This document shows positions 43,565 to 52,604 of a stretch of 64,000 nt of DNA, piece by piece. A program made the translations under genes and the position numbers. Within the stretch, counting starts at the first letter, position 1. Each line of letters begins with the position of its first letter. This stretch comes from Mesorhizobium sp. WSM4306 (GTDB lineage: Bacteria > Pseudomonadota > Alphaproteobacteria > Rhizobiales > Rhizobiaceae). Under the pieces are notes generated by a model. It worked only from the letters and a program-made list of their open reading frames with translations, ran no database searches and had not been told where the DNA came from. The stretch lies in contig NZ_VFTC01000027.1 of assembly GCF_007003975.1 (NCBI RefSeq), positions 1-64,000 on the forward strand, in the 5' to 3' direction.

Positions 43565-43615
43565 AGAGCATGATGTCGTCCGAAAACCGCTTCACACTTT
43601 TCGGCATCATGCTCT
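43565..43615. repeat. Palindromic repeat, type B, upstream of a second cyclase
   Basis: A 51-base copy of the element at 38611-38662, in the opposite genomic orientation but the same orientation relative to the nearby cyclase gene. It ends 12 bases before the ATG at 43628 and overlaps the likely leader of that message. Its arms are AGAGCATGAT and ATCATGCTCT. Confidence 0.9.
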
Positions 43616-43627
43616 GGTGAGGTGTCC

Positions 43628-46600
43628 ATGGACTGCTCGGGCTGCGGTTTCGAGATTGAGGGCGGTTACGCCTTCTGTCCGAAGTGTGGCAGGCGCCAAC
43701 CGGTGCCTTGCGCCAGTTGCGGCTACGCCTGCGCACCTGATTTCGAGTTCTGTCCGAAATGTGGGGCAAGCGTCGGTGCGTCCGCAAAAGCCGCCGAACG
43801 GCCTGCTCCGACACCAGGCCGGACCTTTGCGCCACCCTCTCGAACTCCGCCGCCGAACATCGAAAGTGAAGAAGGGCAGCCTCCCGTCTCCGACGCCGAT
43901 CGACGGACGGTAACGGTCCTGTTCGCCGACCTCTGCGGCTTCACGACACTCAGCGAGCAGCTCGACCCCGAGGTCATGCAGGCGCTGCAGAACGAACTGT
44001 TCAAGGAATTGACGGCGGCCGTGCGAAACTTTGGTGGCTTCGTCGACAAATTCATCGGCGATGCACTGCTCGCCTTGTTCGGTGCGCCGGTCGCGCATGA
44101 GGACGATCCGGAACGCGCGCTTCGCGCCGCTCTCGACATGATCGCCCGGACGGCGCGGCTCGGTAAAAGCACAGCCCACTCCGGTTCGCCTCTGTTGCTC
44201 CATATCGGCATAAACACGGGTCCGGTCGTTACCGGCGGATTGGGCATCGGCACCGCCAAATCCTATTCGGTGACCGGCGACACAGTGAACACGGCGCAGC
44301 GCCTGCAATCGCTGGCCGCACCGGGTGAGGTGCTGGTGGGCGAGCTCACGCACAGGTTGACCCGGCATGCCTTCTCTTACGAGCCGCTGGGCGATGTCGT
44401 CTTGCGCGGCAAGGCCGGCAGTGTGCTCGTCCATCGACTGGATGCGCCGCTGGCCGCGCCGCGTGCGGCGCGTGGGCTCGAGGCGCTCGGCCTCAGTGCG
44501 CCGATAATAGGCCGTGATGCGGAGCTCAACAGAATGCTGGCGAGCCTTGACCAGGCGTGCGGCGGCTCGGCCCAGCTTGTCCGCCTTGTCGGAGAAGCCG
44601 GTATCGGGAAGTCGCGGCTGGTGAAGGAGTTCGTCGCCCGCGTCGGCGACGAGGATCGTTTTCGCAATGTCGCCGTGCGGCAGGCGACGTGCTCACCCCT
44701 GGGCGAACAATCATTCGGCGCCCTGGGCGCTGTGGTGCGCAGCGCCGCCGGGATGATGCAAAACGACAATGGCGACGAAATGCGGGACAAGCTCGCAGCC
44801 TTGCTGACCGATCTCGGCCTGCAGGGCGAGGAGGCGAAGCGGCTGATGCCTTTGCTCTACCATGTGCTTGGCCTTGGCGACCCCGATGCGACCTTGCAGC
44901 ATGTCGAGCCTGAGCAGCTGCGGCGGCAAATTCTCTACGCAGTCCGCACAATCGTCGAACGGCGGCTTGCGTTGTCGCCGCTGTTGATTGTCGTGGAAGA
45001 CCTTCACTGGGCCGACGCCGTGTCGCTCGAGGCACTGCGTTTCGTGATGGACAGGCTCGAACGCACGCGGTTGATGTTGCTGGTCACGCATCGTCCGGCG
45101 CCGGACAACGACCAGCTCGACTCAAGTCGGGTCAGTCACACCGCGCTCAGGCTTTCGCCGCTCAACAGGGATGACGGACGCAGCCTTGTGGCGGCGCTTT
45201 TCGGTGAGAGCTGGGTAAACTCCGCGGGAGGGCTTCTCGACCAGATCCTCGAGCGCGCTGGCGGCAACCCGCTTTTTATCGAGGAGATCGTTCGCGGCCT
45301 TATCGATCGCGGTGTGTTGACGCGCGAGGGTCAGCAATGGCGGACCGTGGCAGGCGAAGTCGCAACCGGCATCCCCGCCACGATCCAGGCAATGTTGCTT
45401 GCTCGCATCGACCGCCTGCCCCAGGAGGTGCGTCGGTTGGCCCAAGAGGCCGCGGTAATCGGCCCACGCTTCGATGCAACCCTTCTGAAGGCCGTGACGG
45501 CCGACCCCGGCCGCCTGGAGGCCGGCTGCGAACTGCTTTGCGATGCGGAAATCATCGAGGAAGTTGCCGGATCGGGTTCTGTCTCGTCGCAAAGCTACTG
45601 CTTTACGCAAACATTGCTGCAGGATGTGATCTACCAGAATTTGCTCCTGCAACGCCGGACCGACATCCATGGGCGGGTCGGCGCCGCCCTGGAGCGATTG
45701 TGCGCCGACAAGCCGGAACGGCTCGAGGATTTGACCGTGCTCGGTCACCATTTCGCACTGAGCGCCGAGCGCGAGAGAGGGGCGCATTACCTGCAGGCGG
45801 CGGGCGATCGCGCTCGCATGATATACGCCAATGACGACGCCCTTCGTTTCTACGAGCGCGCGCTGACCGCGTTGGGCGAGAAGGCACAAACACCGCTCAA
45901 ACTGGCAATTGCAGAGCGCATTGCCGATTTGAGCGGCCCGGCAGGCCGTCGCGAGATCGCGCACCAGCACTACGAGACGGTGCTGCAGGCATACCGAGCG
46001 TCAGCCGATCGCGTTGCTGCGGCGCGCGTTTTGCGCAAGATAGGTCGGCTGCTCTGGGACGTCGGCAAGCGGGCCGACGCAGAAACCCGCTATGCCGAAG
46101 CGGCAGCGCTCCTCGATGGAGCGGACGCCCCGGTCGAGCAGGCGCATCTGTGGCAAGAACGTGGCCGACAGGCGTTCCGTAGCGGAGATCACGCGCTCGC
46201 TGCAAAATGGGCAGACGCGGCGCTGGATTGCCTACGCACTCTGACAACCGAGCATGTCCCCGAGGATGCCACTCTCGTGACCGCCGAGGCACTCAATACA
46301 AAGGGTGTTGCGCTGGCTCGCCTTGGGCGCAACCATGAAGCCGTGCGGGAGGTTGAGCGCAGCATTGAATTGGCCGAAGCCGCCGGTCTGCTGGGCGCGG
46401 CCTGCCGCGGCTACACCAATCTCGGCGTGCTTTACACGACCATCGACCCGGCCAAGGCGATGGAGGTCTGTCGGCGCGGTCTTGAAGTGGCGCGCCGTAT
46501 TGGTGATCTGGGCTTCCAGGCGCGCCTCCTCGTCAATCTGGCGGTGGCTTGTTGTACTTTCACGGATCGCTGCCCAACGGAGGGCGTGCCTGCTGCCGAG

Positions 46601-46912
46601 AAGGCCATCGAGATCGACCGGGCGCTAGACCAGCGCGAACACCTGGCGGTGCCGTTGATCGTGCTTGGGCAGATCCACCAGTGCAACGGCCGTCCGGACC
46701 TGGCGGTTGGCTTGTTCCACGAAGCACTGGACGTAGCCCGCGAAACGGGCGAACCGCAACTGCTGTTTCCGTGCTATGATGGTCTTGCAACGCTTAATCT
46801 CGACCTCGACAATCTGGCCGAGGCCGAACGGTACTTTTCCCTGGCGCAGGGTATATGCGCCCAGCACGGGCTCGACCCGGAAGGGCTTGTGGTGCTGCCG
46901 TTTCTCGACTAG
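43628..46912 (+). CDS. Double-zinc-ribbon, class III cyclase, AAA ATPase and TPR protein
   Basis: A 1094-residue multidomain signalling protein. Residues 1-50 form a double zinc ribbon with four CxxC pairs (CSGCG, CPKCG, CASCG, CPKCG). The cyclase domain (about 92-275) has Asp101 (LFADLCGFTTL), Asp145 (IGDALLALFG) and Asn221/Arg225 (VNTAQRLQ), all intact. An AAA/STAND-type ATPase follows: Walker A GEAGIGKS (322-329) and Walker B LLIVVEDLHWAD. The C-terminal third is TPR repeats. Such proteins may couple cyclase output to ATP-driven assembly. ATG 43628 follows GAGGTG; GTG 43622 is possible. It is probably co-transcribed with the redoxin gene 19 bases on. Confidence 0.9.
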   Translation: MDCSGCGFEIEGGYAFCPKCGRRQPVPCASCGYACAPDFEFCPKCGASVGASAKAAERPAPTPGRTFAPPSRTPPPNIESEEGQPPVSDADRRTVTVLFADLCGFTTLSEQLDPEVMQALQNELFKELTAAVRNFGGFVDKFIGDALLALFGAPVAHEDDPERALRAALDMIARTARLGKSTAHSGSPLLLHIGINTGPVVTGGLGIGTAKSYSVTGDTVNTAQRLQSLAAPGEVLVGELTHRLTRHAFSYEPLGDVVLRGKAGSVLVHRLDAPLAAPRAARGLEALGLSAPIIGRDAELNRMLASLDQACGGSAQLVRLVGEAGIGKSRLVKEFVARVGDEDRFRNVAVRQATCSPLGEQSFGALGAVVRSAAGMMQNDNGDEMRDKLAALLTDLGLQGEEAKRLMPLLYHVLGLGDPDATLQHVEPEQLRRQILYAVRTIVERRLALSPLLIVVEDLHWADAVSLEALRFVMDRLERTRLMLLVTHRPAPDNDQLDSSRVSHTALRLSPLNRDDGRSLVAALFGESWVNSAGGLLDQILERAGGNPLFIEEIVRGLIDRGVLTREGQQWRTVAGEVATGIPATIQAMLLARIDRLPQEVRRLAQEAAVIGPRFDATLLKAVTADPGRLEAGCELLCDAEIIEEVAGSGSVSSQSYCFTQTLLQDVIYQNLLLQRRTDIHGRVGAALERLCADKPERLEDLTVLGHHFALSAERERGAHYLQAAGDRARMIYANDDALRFYERALTALGEKAQTPLKLAIAERIADLSGPAGRREIAHQHYETVLQAYRASADRVAAARVLRKIGRLLWDVGKRADAETRYAEAAALLDGADAPVEQAHLWQERGRQAFRSGDHALAAKWADAALDCLRTLTTEHVPEDATLVTAEALNTKGVALARLGRNHEAVREVERSIELAEAAGLLGAACRGYTNLGVLYTTIDPAKAMEVCRRGLEVARRIGDLGFQARLLVNLAVACCTFTDRCPTEGVPAAEKAIEIDRALDQREHLAVPLIVLGQIHQCNGRPDLAVGLFHEALDVARETGEPQLLFPCYDGLATLNLDLDNLAEAERYFSLAQGICAQHGLDPEGLVVLPFLD

Positions 46913-46931
46913 CCGGGGTGGGAGGTTGGAA

Positions 46932-47612
46932 ATGTCCGCGCATAGTGACTTGTTGCCGCTTCAGCCGGGCGACCGTGCGCCGAACCTGGTCCTCGACGCC
47001 ATTACCCAGGAAGGCAAGATCGCGCTTGACGACTTTCGCGGAGAAAGACCGGTGCTGGTCGGCCTGTTTCGAGGCCTGCATTGTGCGTTTTGCCGGCGCC
47101 ATATCGCCGCCCAGGCGCGGCTTGATCCGGAGCTGCGCGAAAAGGGCGTGGGGAGCCTGACGGTGGTCAACACGCCGATCGAACGGGCGCGTCTCTATTT
47201 CCGCTACCACCCGATGCCGAACCTGCTTGCGGCCTCCGACCCGGAACGCGCTTCACATCGTGCTTTTGGACTGCCCAATCTCGAATTCACCCAAGACGAG
47301 ACGAACTGGCCGTACAAGGTCTCGATGGCAGCGGCAAAGGGAATGCGGGTCGACATACCAGGCGAGTTGCCCGGTCCTATGGATCCATTTGCGGCCAGCG
47401 AATTCCTCGACAAGAGGGACCATTACGAAGTGACCGAAGCCGACGAACAGATGATGGCGACGGGACACGGACAACTGATCGGTCAGTTCCTGCTGGACCG
47501 GCAGGGCATCGTCCGCTGGAGCTTCACGGAGGTCCCAGAGGGTGGGCGATACATGTTTGCGGCGCCAAACCCGAAGGAGCTGATGACAGCCGTGTCGCAG
47601 GTCGCCCAATAG
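46932..47612 (+). CDS. Thioredoxin-fold peroxiredoxin-like protein
   Basis: A 226-residue AhpC/TSA-type protein. It starts LQPGDRAPNLVLDAITQEGKIAL and has the active-site region LVGLFRGLHCAFCRRHI with Cys-x2-Cys, then strands ending in QFLLDRQGIVRWSF. The CxxC rather than a single peroxidatic Cys after PxxxTxxC suggests an atypical redoxin. The start has GGAGG upstream. It lies 19 bases after the large cyclase-ATPase gene, so the two are probably one operon, and a redox-sensing link is possible. Confidence 0.78.
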   Translation: MSAHSDLLPLQPGDRAPNLVLDAITQEGKIALDDFRGERPVLVGLFRGLHCAFCRRHIAAQARLDPELREKGVGSLTVVNTPIERARLYFRYHPMPNLLAASDPERASHRAFGLPNLEFTQDETNWPYKVSMAAAKGMRVDIPGELPGPMDPFAASEFLDKRDHYEVTEADEQMMATGHGQLIGQFLLDRQGIVRWSFTEVPEGGRYMFAAPNPKELMTAVSQVAQ

Positions 47613-47673
47613 GCTTGTGAACGAGGCAAACAGGCAGGTTACTGGGCCCGAGGCAATGGTTGCGGCACGCAGT

Positions 47674-49083
47674 CTATCCTCGCATGATGCGATAGACAGT
47701 TGCATCGCCCTCTACACCTCGGAGAGGCGCATCAAACGCGACGACGCTTCGGCCCGCAAGCAGGTCGCTCACGCCGGGCGCACAATAGAACGCCTCTGAG
47801 ATGCAGACCTGTCCGGCTTCCGCTAGCGACTGCACGCGCGCGGCGACATTCACGGTCTGGCCGAAATAGTCGAGGTTGTCGTTGAGCGTCACGGCAATCG
47901 ACGGTCCACAGTGGGCGCCGATCTTGAGGATGATCCCCGGCCCGTCGTGGTCGCCGTTGAAGCGATCGATTTCTTCAAAAATGTTAAGGGCGGCCGAGAT
48001 TGCATCCGATGGCCGCGAAAATACTGCCATCACCGCATCTCCAATAGTCTTGACCACCGCTCCGGAATGTTGCTGAACCGCCGCGTTGACCAGAGCGAAA
48101 TGCTCGCGGACCAGGGCATAGGCGTTGAGGTCGCCAAGCCGCTCATACATGGCGGTGGACCCCTTGAGGTCCGTGAACAGGAAGGTGATCTGCCGAATGC
48201 CGAGCCCCTCCTTCTCGTCGACACGCTCGGAACGGAAAAGGTGGCGGAAGGTTTGCCGCGCAAGCAGCGCCCCGCCGGAAACGTATGGGTCGAAATCGAG
48301 CGTCGGTTTGGTCGTCAACGCGACAAGTTCGGGCGGCCAGTTGATGAGAAGCAACGCGCCACGACCGGGTCCAGTATTCGCAACCTCAATGACGACCGGA
48401 CCGGGCGGCACGACCGGCAATGACGGCAGGAAACGCTTGCCGTCATAGTTGATCTTGAGAAGTGTCGGCTCCAACACCGGATCGCCTGATATGGGTACAG
48501 CGAATGCCGCCTGTGTCTGCACGTTGACGCCCGACAGGGAGCCCGGACCGAGATCGGCGCGCAGCATGGTTGTGGTGCCCGGCGGCAGGAAGGTCATGCC
48601 CCGCACGAAGCCTCGCAGAACATCCAGAAAGCGTATGTCTTGCCCGGGCAGCCGCCCGTCATTGCCGAAGCGCAGCTTCCAGTGAAAATCCTCGACAGAG
48701 AGCGTCTGGGGCTCGTGGAACGGAAGGCGCCGCAGATGGGGCGACACGGAGAAGGAGACCTCGATGAAGTCGTCGAGGTCGGTATCGCCCGATACGTCGC
48801 ACAGGCCACAGACGTAATGCGTCTGCAGCGTGCGCAGGGCGCCGAAACTGTCGAGCACCATCCCGGACTGGGGACAGAGCACGTCCCAGCTCATATCGAA
48901 CAGGCCGCAGCGGGCCGCGTAAAGGAAAAGGTCGATTGCTTCAGGCTCGGCGATTGCGCGGTCGCGGGCGAAGGCCAGCGGATTGACGCGATAGAGCGCC
49001 TGGTCGTCGCCGCTCCTGATAAGCGTTTCGAATTTCGAGATGACGCGCGGGCTCCATGCTCGCGCTTGCTCGATCTCGGTCAT
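47674..49083 (-). CDS. Second DUF5939-type class III cyclase
   Basis: A 469-residue paralogue of the 37168-38583 protein. The N-terminus is similar (YRVNPLAFARD, CGLFDMSWDVLCPQSG), but only one Cys pair (CGLC) is clear, the other site being CPQSG, so the zinc ribbon is probably lost. The cyclase domain is intact: Asp in FLFTDLKGSTAMYE, Asp in IGDAVMAVFSRP, and VNVAARVQ (Asn-x3-Arg). ATG 49083 has GAAGG upstream; ATG 49119 would add 12 residues. It converges with the redoxin gene. Confidence 0.87.
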   Translation of the reverse strand: MTEIEQARAWSPRVISKFETLIRSGDDQALYRVNPLAFARDRAIAEPEAIDLFLYAARCGLFDMSWDVLCPQSGMVLDSFGALRTLQTHYVCGLCDVSGDTDLDDFIEVSFSVSPHLRRLPFHEPQTLSVEDFHWKLRFGNDGRLPGQDIRFLDVLRGFVRGMTFLPPGTTTMLRADLGPGSLSGVNVQTQAAFAVPISGDPVLEPTLLKINYDGKRFLPSLPVVPPGPVVIEVANTGPGRGALLLINWPPELVALTTKPTLDFDPYVSGGALLARQTFRHLFRSERVDEKEGLGIRQITFLFTDLKGSTAMYERLGDLNAYALVREHFALVNAAVQQHSGAVVKTIGDAVMAVFSRPSDAISAALNIFEEIDRFNGDHDGPGIILKIGAHCGPSIAVTLNDNLDYFGQTVNVAARVQSLAEAGQVCISEAFYCAPGVSDLLAGRSVVAFDAPLRGVEGDATVYRIMRG

Positions 49084-49400
49084 CTTGCCTTCGAGAAGGC
49101 GATCGTTGACCACCATCACGCCGAAATCCCCGATTTGCCTTGCGGCAACCTACTAGAAAATCCTGCTCGATGCGAATGGCTGGAAATCCTTCGCGTGTCT
49201 CAGGACTTGAGGCGGCACGCGCCACACCGGTTCTGACGCTGTGAATGGCGGCGTCGGGTGGTCATTAGCCGACTTTTGCACGCACCGAGCTGCAGGGTTT
49301 CATGTGGAGGCGTGGGTCCGGGATAAGATGTTCGACATGATCTGTTGCTCGCGGCCTCGCGACCAGGCGCCATTCCAACGGGGACTGACAAGCTCAGCGT

Positions 49401-51569
49401 TCATCCGAGCACGCCCTCGACACTGGCAACAAAGTCATCGAGCGTGCGGTCCCCGCGTATCTCGATGCGCGGAAGGTCGATGGGATCGCTATCGAGGTCC
49501 GCCGGCCCGTGTTTGCGGCCGAAGCCCACTCGATAGCCGCACTCCCTGGCCAGCCGGCCGAGCCGTCGGTCGGTGACAGAGAAGGGTGCCGCGAACGCAG
49601 TGGTTGGCCGGCCTGTCCACCGTTCGATGAACAGGCGAGAGCGCAAGAGTTCGGCGGCCAGGTCAGCGCTCGACAGACCATCGATCGCGCGATGCGTCGC
49701 CATATGGCTGCCGAAGAACGCGCCTTCGGCGGCGAGGCGTCGCACCGTCCCGGCGCCCATAAGCTGCGCCGGCGGACCGCTGTCGGCGTCCCATCCTGCA
49801 GTTTCACCCACCAGGTCCGTCACCAGGAACACTTCCGCGGTCAGGTCGTTGGCGCGCAAGATCGGCCAGGCGTGGTCGGCGAAATTCTGGAAGCCGTCAT
49901 CGAAGGTGATGACCACCGGGCGGCCAGCGAAAGGCTGACGGTTGGCGATGAAGCCTTCCAACTGCTCGGACCCGATCGCGTGAAAGCCATTGGCGCGCAG
50001 CCATGCCATCTGGCTGGCGAATGCGGCGGGCGTCATCCGAAAACGGGCGAGCGCTGCCGGACCTTCATCGGCGACGCCGTGATACATGAGAACAGGGATG
50101 CGCTGGCGCCGCTCGCTGCGTGCGACGTCGCGGCGCAAGGCCCGCGCCCCGCCCCAGATGATATTTCGCGCGACCCCGATGTCGATGGGCGCGCGGATCG
50201 GCACCTGATCGATCACCGGTTCCGTCGCCACATCGTCCGGTGACAGGCGGCGGAAGCGGTCTATGCGGTAGAGCTCGGTCTGGATCGATTGCTCGAGCAC
50301 GAAGCCTTCGGTCGCCGCCAGCGTCTCGGAGATCGCCTGGGCACCGAATGTGTTCCAGTCGAAGCCCGTCTTTTCGACATTGTCACGCAGCACGAATGCG
50401 TGTGCGCTGATGAAACTGCCGCCGGGCGCCAACGCCGCAGCGAATTTTTTGGCGATGCGCCGCAATTCGGCGAGATCGTCCAGATAATAGAGCACTTCCG
50501 AACAGAAGATCAGATCCATATCACCCGGCAACGTGTCGGCAGCGAAATCCAGCACGCCGAACTCAACATTCGGCTGATCGCCGCATCGCGCACGAGCCCG
50601 CTCGATGGCTATGGCGGAGATGTCGGTTGCGGTCAGATGGCCCACGCGCGGCGCCAGTTGCCGCGTGAAGTGACCCTCCGCGCAGGCCAGCTCCAGCGCC
50701 CGCGCGATGGGACCGGCAGGCAGAATTTCGAGCTGCCGTTCATATTTTTCCTGCTCATAGAGCGAACTGTAGTTCCAGGGATCCTCGGTCGCGAAATAGC
50801 TGTTCCAGAACGCCGTGCGATCATTCCTGTCCGCGGTCCGTGCTCGGCGCGGCGCTGAGGGAGGCTGTGCAGGTTCGGCGCTCGACCGAACCAGCTCCCG
50901 CGCTTGCGCGGCCAATTGCGCGAGTTTGCCGAAATGGCTGTCCGGATCAGGCCCGCCTTCCGCTGAGGTCGACAATGCCTCGGCTGCAAGGCCAAGCCGC
51001 CCAGCGGGCACGACATTCCGGATCAATTCAATCCAATGATTCCTTGTCACTGTCCCGAGTACGCCGAACTGCGCGACAGCCTCGATCCGGCCATCCATCA
51101 TCAGATGGGCGTGGATCTGATCGATCCCTTCAGGCAGGTCGGTTGCGGTCGGGTTTCGAGCGTCGACGCGAATTCCAAGCGTCCGCGCCAGCCTGCGCGG
51201 CGCGGCAAGATCGTCGGCGTCGAGAAGCATTTGCTCAAGCTGATACTGGATGCGGCGAGCTGCCGCAGGATTGTCCCAGATCTTGCCGAGTCCGACGATC
51301 AGCTCGGTGATGGCGCCGCCGAACCTGTCCCATCCGGCAGCCAATTGCGCCGGCGCCGACAGGCTTCCCGCCACAAGGCCATCGACGATCACCTTGGCGA
51401 TCTCACCCGCCCACTTGCGTCCTGCCGGGAGCGCGCGCAGGGACTGCGGGTCGATCGAGCGCAAACCCGAGCCGCAATCCGACGCGGCGTTCCGCAGCGC
51501 GAGCCACGCGAGTGCTTCGGCAGCGGTGCCGCCGTTCGCCGAACTGGAAACCAAGGGATTATGCGCCAC
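49401..51569 (-). CDS. Methyltransferase-polysaccharide deacetylase fusion protein
   Basis: A 722-residue protein of three parts. Residues 1-245 are helical with no recognised domain. Residues 250-440 form a SAM methyltransferase like NodS: FWNSYFATEDPWNYSSLYEQ and ALELACAEGHFTRQLA (motif I), then FCSEVLYYLDDL. Residues 490-722 form a NodB-like carbohydrate esterase 4 domain with VLMYHGV, ITFDDGF (Asp557, Asp558) and GSHMATH (His622, His626). The pairing suggests one enzyme that N-deacetylates and methylates a sugar. I recall larger three-domain relatives with an N-terminal glycosyltransferase, so the 5' end may be shortened. The start lies 18 bases from the tRNA-Gly fragment. Confidence 0.85.
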   Translation of the reverse strand: MAHNPLVSSSANGGTAAEALAWLALRNAASDCGSGLRSIDPQSLRALPAGRKWAGEIAKVIVDGLVAGSLSAPAQLAAGWDRFGGAITELIVGLGKIWDNPAAARRIQYQLEQMLLDADDLAAPRRLARTLGIRVDARNPTATDLPEGIDQIHAHLMMDGRIEAVAQFGVLGTVTRNHWIELIRNVVPAGRLGLAAEALSTSAEGGPDPDSHFGKLAQLAAQARELVRSSAEPAQPPSAPRRARTADRNDRTAFWNSYFATEDPWNYSSLYEQEKYERQLEILPAGPIARALELACAEGHFTRQLAPRVGHLTATDISAIAIERARARCGDQPNVEFGVLDFAADTLPGDMDLIFCSEVLYYLDDLAELRRIAKKFAAALAPGGSFISAHAFVLRDNVEKTGFDWNTFGAQAISETLAATEGFVLEQSIQTELYRIDRFRRLSPDDVATEPVIDQVPIRAPIDIGVARNIIWGGARALRRDVARSERRQRIPVLMYHGVADEGPAALARFRMTPAAFASQMAWLRANGFHAIGSEQLEGFIANRQPFAGRPVVITFDDGFQNFADHAWPILRANDLTAEVFLVTDLVGETAGWDADSGPPAQLMGAGTVRRLAAEGAFFGSHMATHRAIDGLSSADLAAELLRSRLFIERWTGRPTTAFAAPFSVTDRRLGRLARECGYRVGFGRKHGPADLDSDPIDLPRIEIRGDRTLDDFVASVEGVLG

Positions 51570-51587
51570 GCCGTCTTACCCGCGCCT

Positions 51588-51626
51588 GGTGAAGCGATTC
51601 GAGCGCTCGACCAAAACCTTGGCAAG
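51588..51626 (-). repeat. tRNA-Gly 3' fragment, second attachment-site candidate
   Basis: Thirty-nine bases match the tRNA-Gly 3' half (T-arm to anticodon, ending CCTTGGCAAG) with three mismatches: G for A at 51603 and AA for CC at 51613-51614. The CCA-proximal 5 bases are absent. It lies just upstream of the fusion-protein gene, and the integrase remnant begins 157 bases to its right. Confidence 0.75.
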
Positions 51627-51782
51627 CCATTGTTTCCACGACACTTCTCGTCGCAAGCCGCAACCTGTTCGCCCAGAAAATGATTGTCCAGCGCCCCAGG
51701 GAGCGGAACGCTGTCCTTTGCGGCTCCCGTCGGAAGCCCGGTGGACGATTCACTCATTAAACCCGAACGCGCGGGGGAGCAA

Positions 51783-52344
51783 ATGGCTACGACAACCAAG
51801 AAGCGACTGACGAACCAGGAACTTGAATGCATGACGTCGCCCAAAACAGGACGCCTGGAGATCGGGACGATTTATGCCCCGGCTTGATCCTGCGGGTCTC
51901 TGAACAAGGGGCGAAATCCTTCTCCGTGATCTACAGGGTTCTCGGCGAAGGCGGCATCACCGACACAGGCCGCCCTCTGACGGGCAAGCAACACAGGATC
52001 ACGCTCGGCCGATGGCCGGTAGTCAGCCTGGGAGACGCGCGAGAGCGGGCCCGATCGATCCTAGCGAAGTCCGGTGCAGGCGCCGACCCGCGAGCCGAGC
52101 TGGCGTCTAGCGTTCGAGAGCGCGGGGCGAATACATTTTCGGCGGTGTTGGAGCGACACATAAGGCAGGACGCGGCAAGGACGATATCGAGCTGGCCCAA
52201 CGTCGAGCGGGTGTTGCGCCTGCACGTTGTGCCGCATTTGGGCGACACACCGATTGCGGATATCCGCCTGACCTACAGCAATTGGCCATCGATCTCGTGA
52301 TGGAACAGGCCAACGTCGTGTGTGAGAAGTGGGTGGACCATTAG
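51783..52344 (+). pseudogene. Broken tyrosine-type integrase (DUF4102 family)
   Basis: It starts MATTTKKRLTNQELECM at 51783 and stops after 34 codons. The rest of the arm-binding domain continues in another frame from about 51880: CPGLILRVSEQGAKSFSV and ITLGRWPVVSLGDARERA, then the core-binding SWPNVERVLRLHVVPHLG. This means one frameshift near 51865-51880. Homology ends near IADIRLTYSN (about 52270), and the catalytic domain is missing; a short C-terminal-like tail (DLVMEQANVVCEKW) follows in a third frame up to 52344. It cannot make an active recombinase. It sits between two tRNA-Gly fragments, as expected for an island integrase. Confidence 0.85.
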
Positions 52345-52362
52345 GCCGCAAAACTCCCCCGG

Positions 52363-52475
52363 CCGCTCCCCGGCGCCAGAAAGCAAAAGGCCCGGTTACC
52401 CGGCCCTTTATGCTTTTCAAATCTAAAGAAGATTTGGAGCGGGGTGAAGCGATTCGAACGCTCGACCCCAACCTT
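52363..52475 (-). repeat. Third tRNA-Gly 3' fragment with duplicated terminator region
   Basis: A 113-base block nearly identical to 56524-56637. It holds the tRNA-Gly 3' half (from 52435; one extra G near 52441-52444), the spacer TCAAATCTAAAGAAGATT and a degenerate form of the terminator hairpin. It is in the same orientation as the intact gene. It differs from the other fragments in that the duplication extends past the tRNA. Confidence 0.85.
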
Positions 52476-52604
52476 TGCTGGGAGTATGCCGGGGCCAGGC
52501 CGGTCCCCGAGCGCCGCGCGCGGACGCCATACCTCTGCGACGCGCATTTTCCGGTCCTTGGCCGCGCATATGGTCTTGCCATAGGGCTTTCGCTATAGTC
52601 ATGC

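Noticed and set aside
49401..51569. Reading the NodS/NodB-like fusion as part of a nodulation gene cluster
   Set aside because: No nodA, nodC, nodD, nod box or nif/fix genes occur in the window; the domains also occur in general glycan enzymes.
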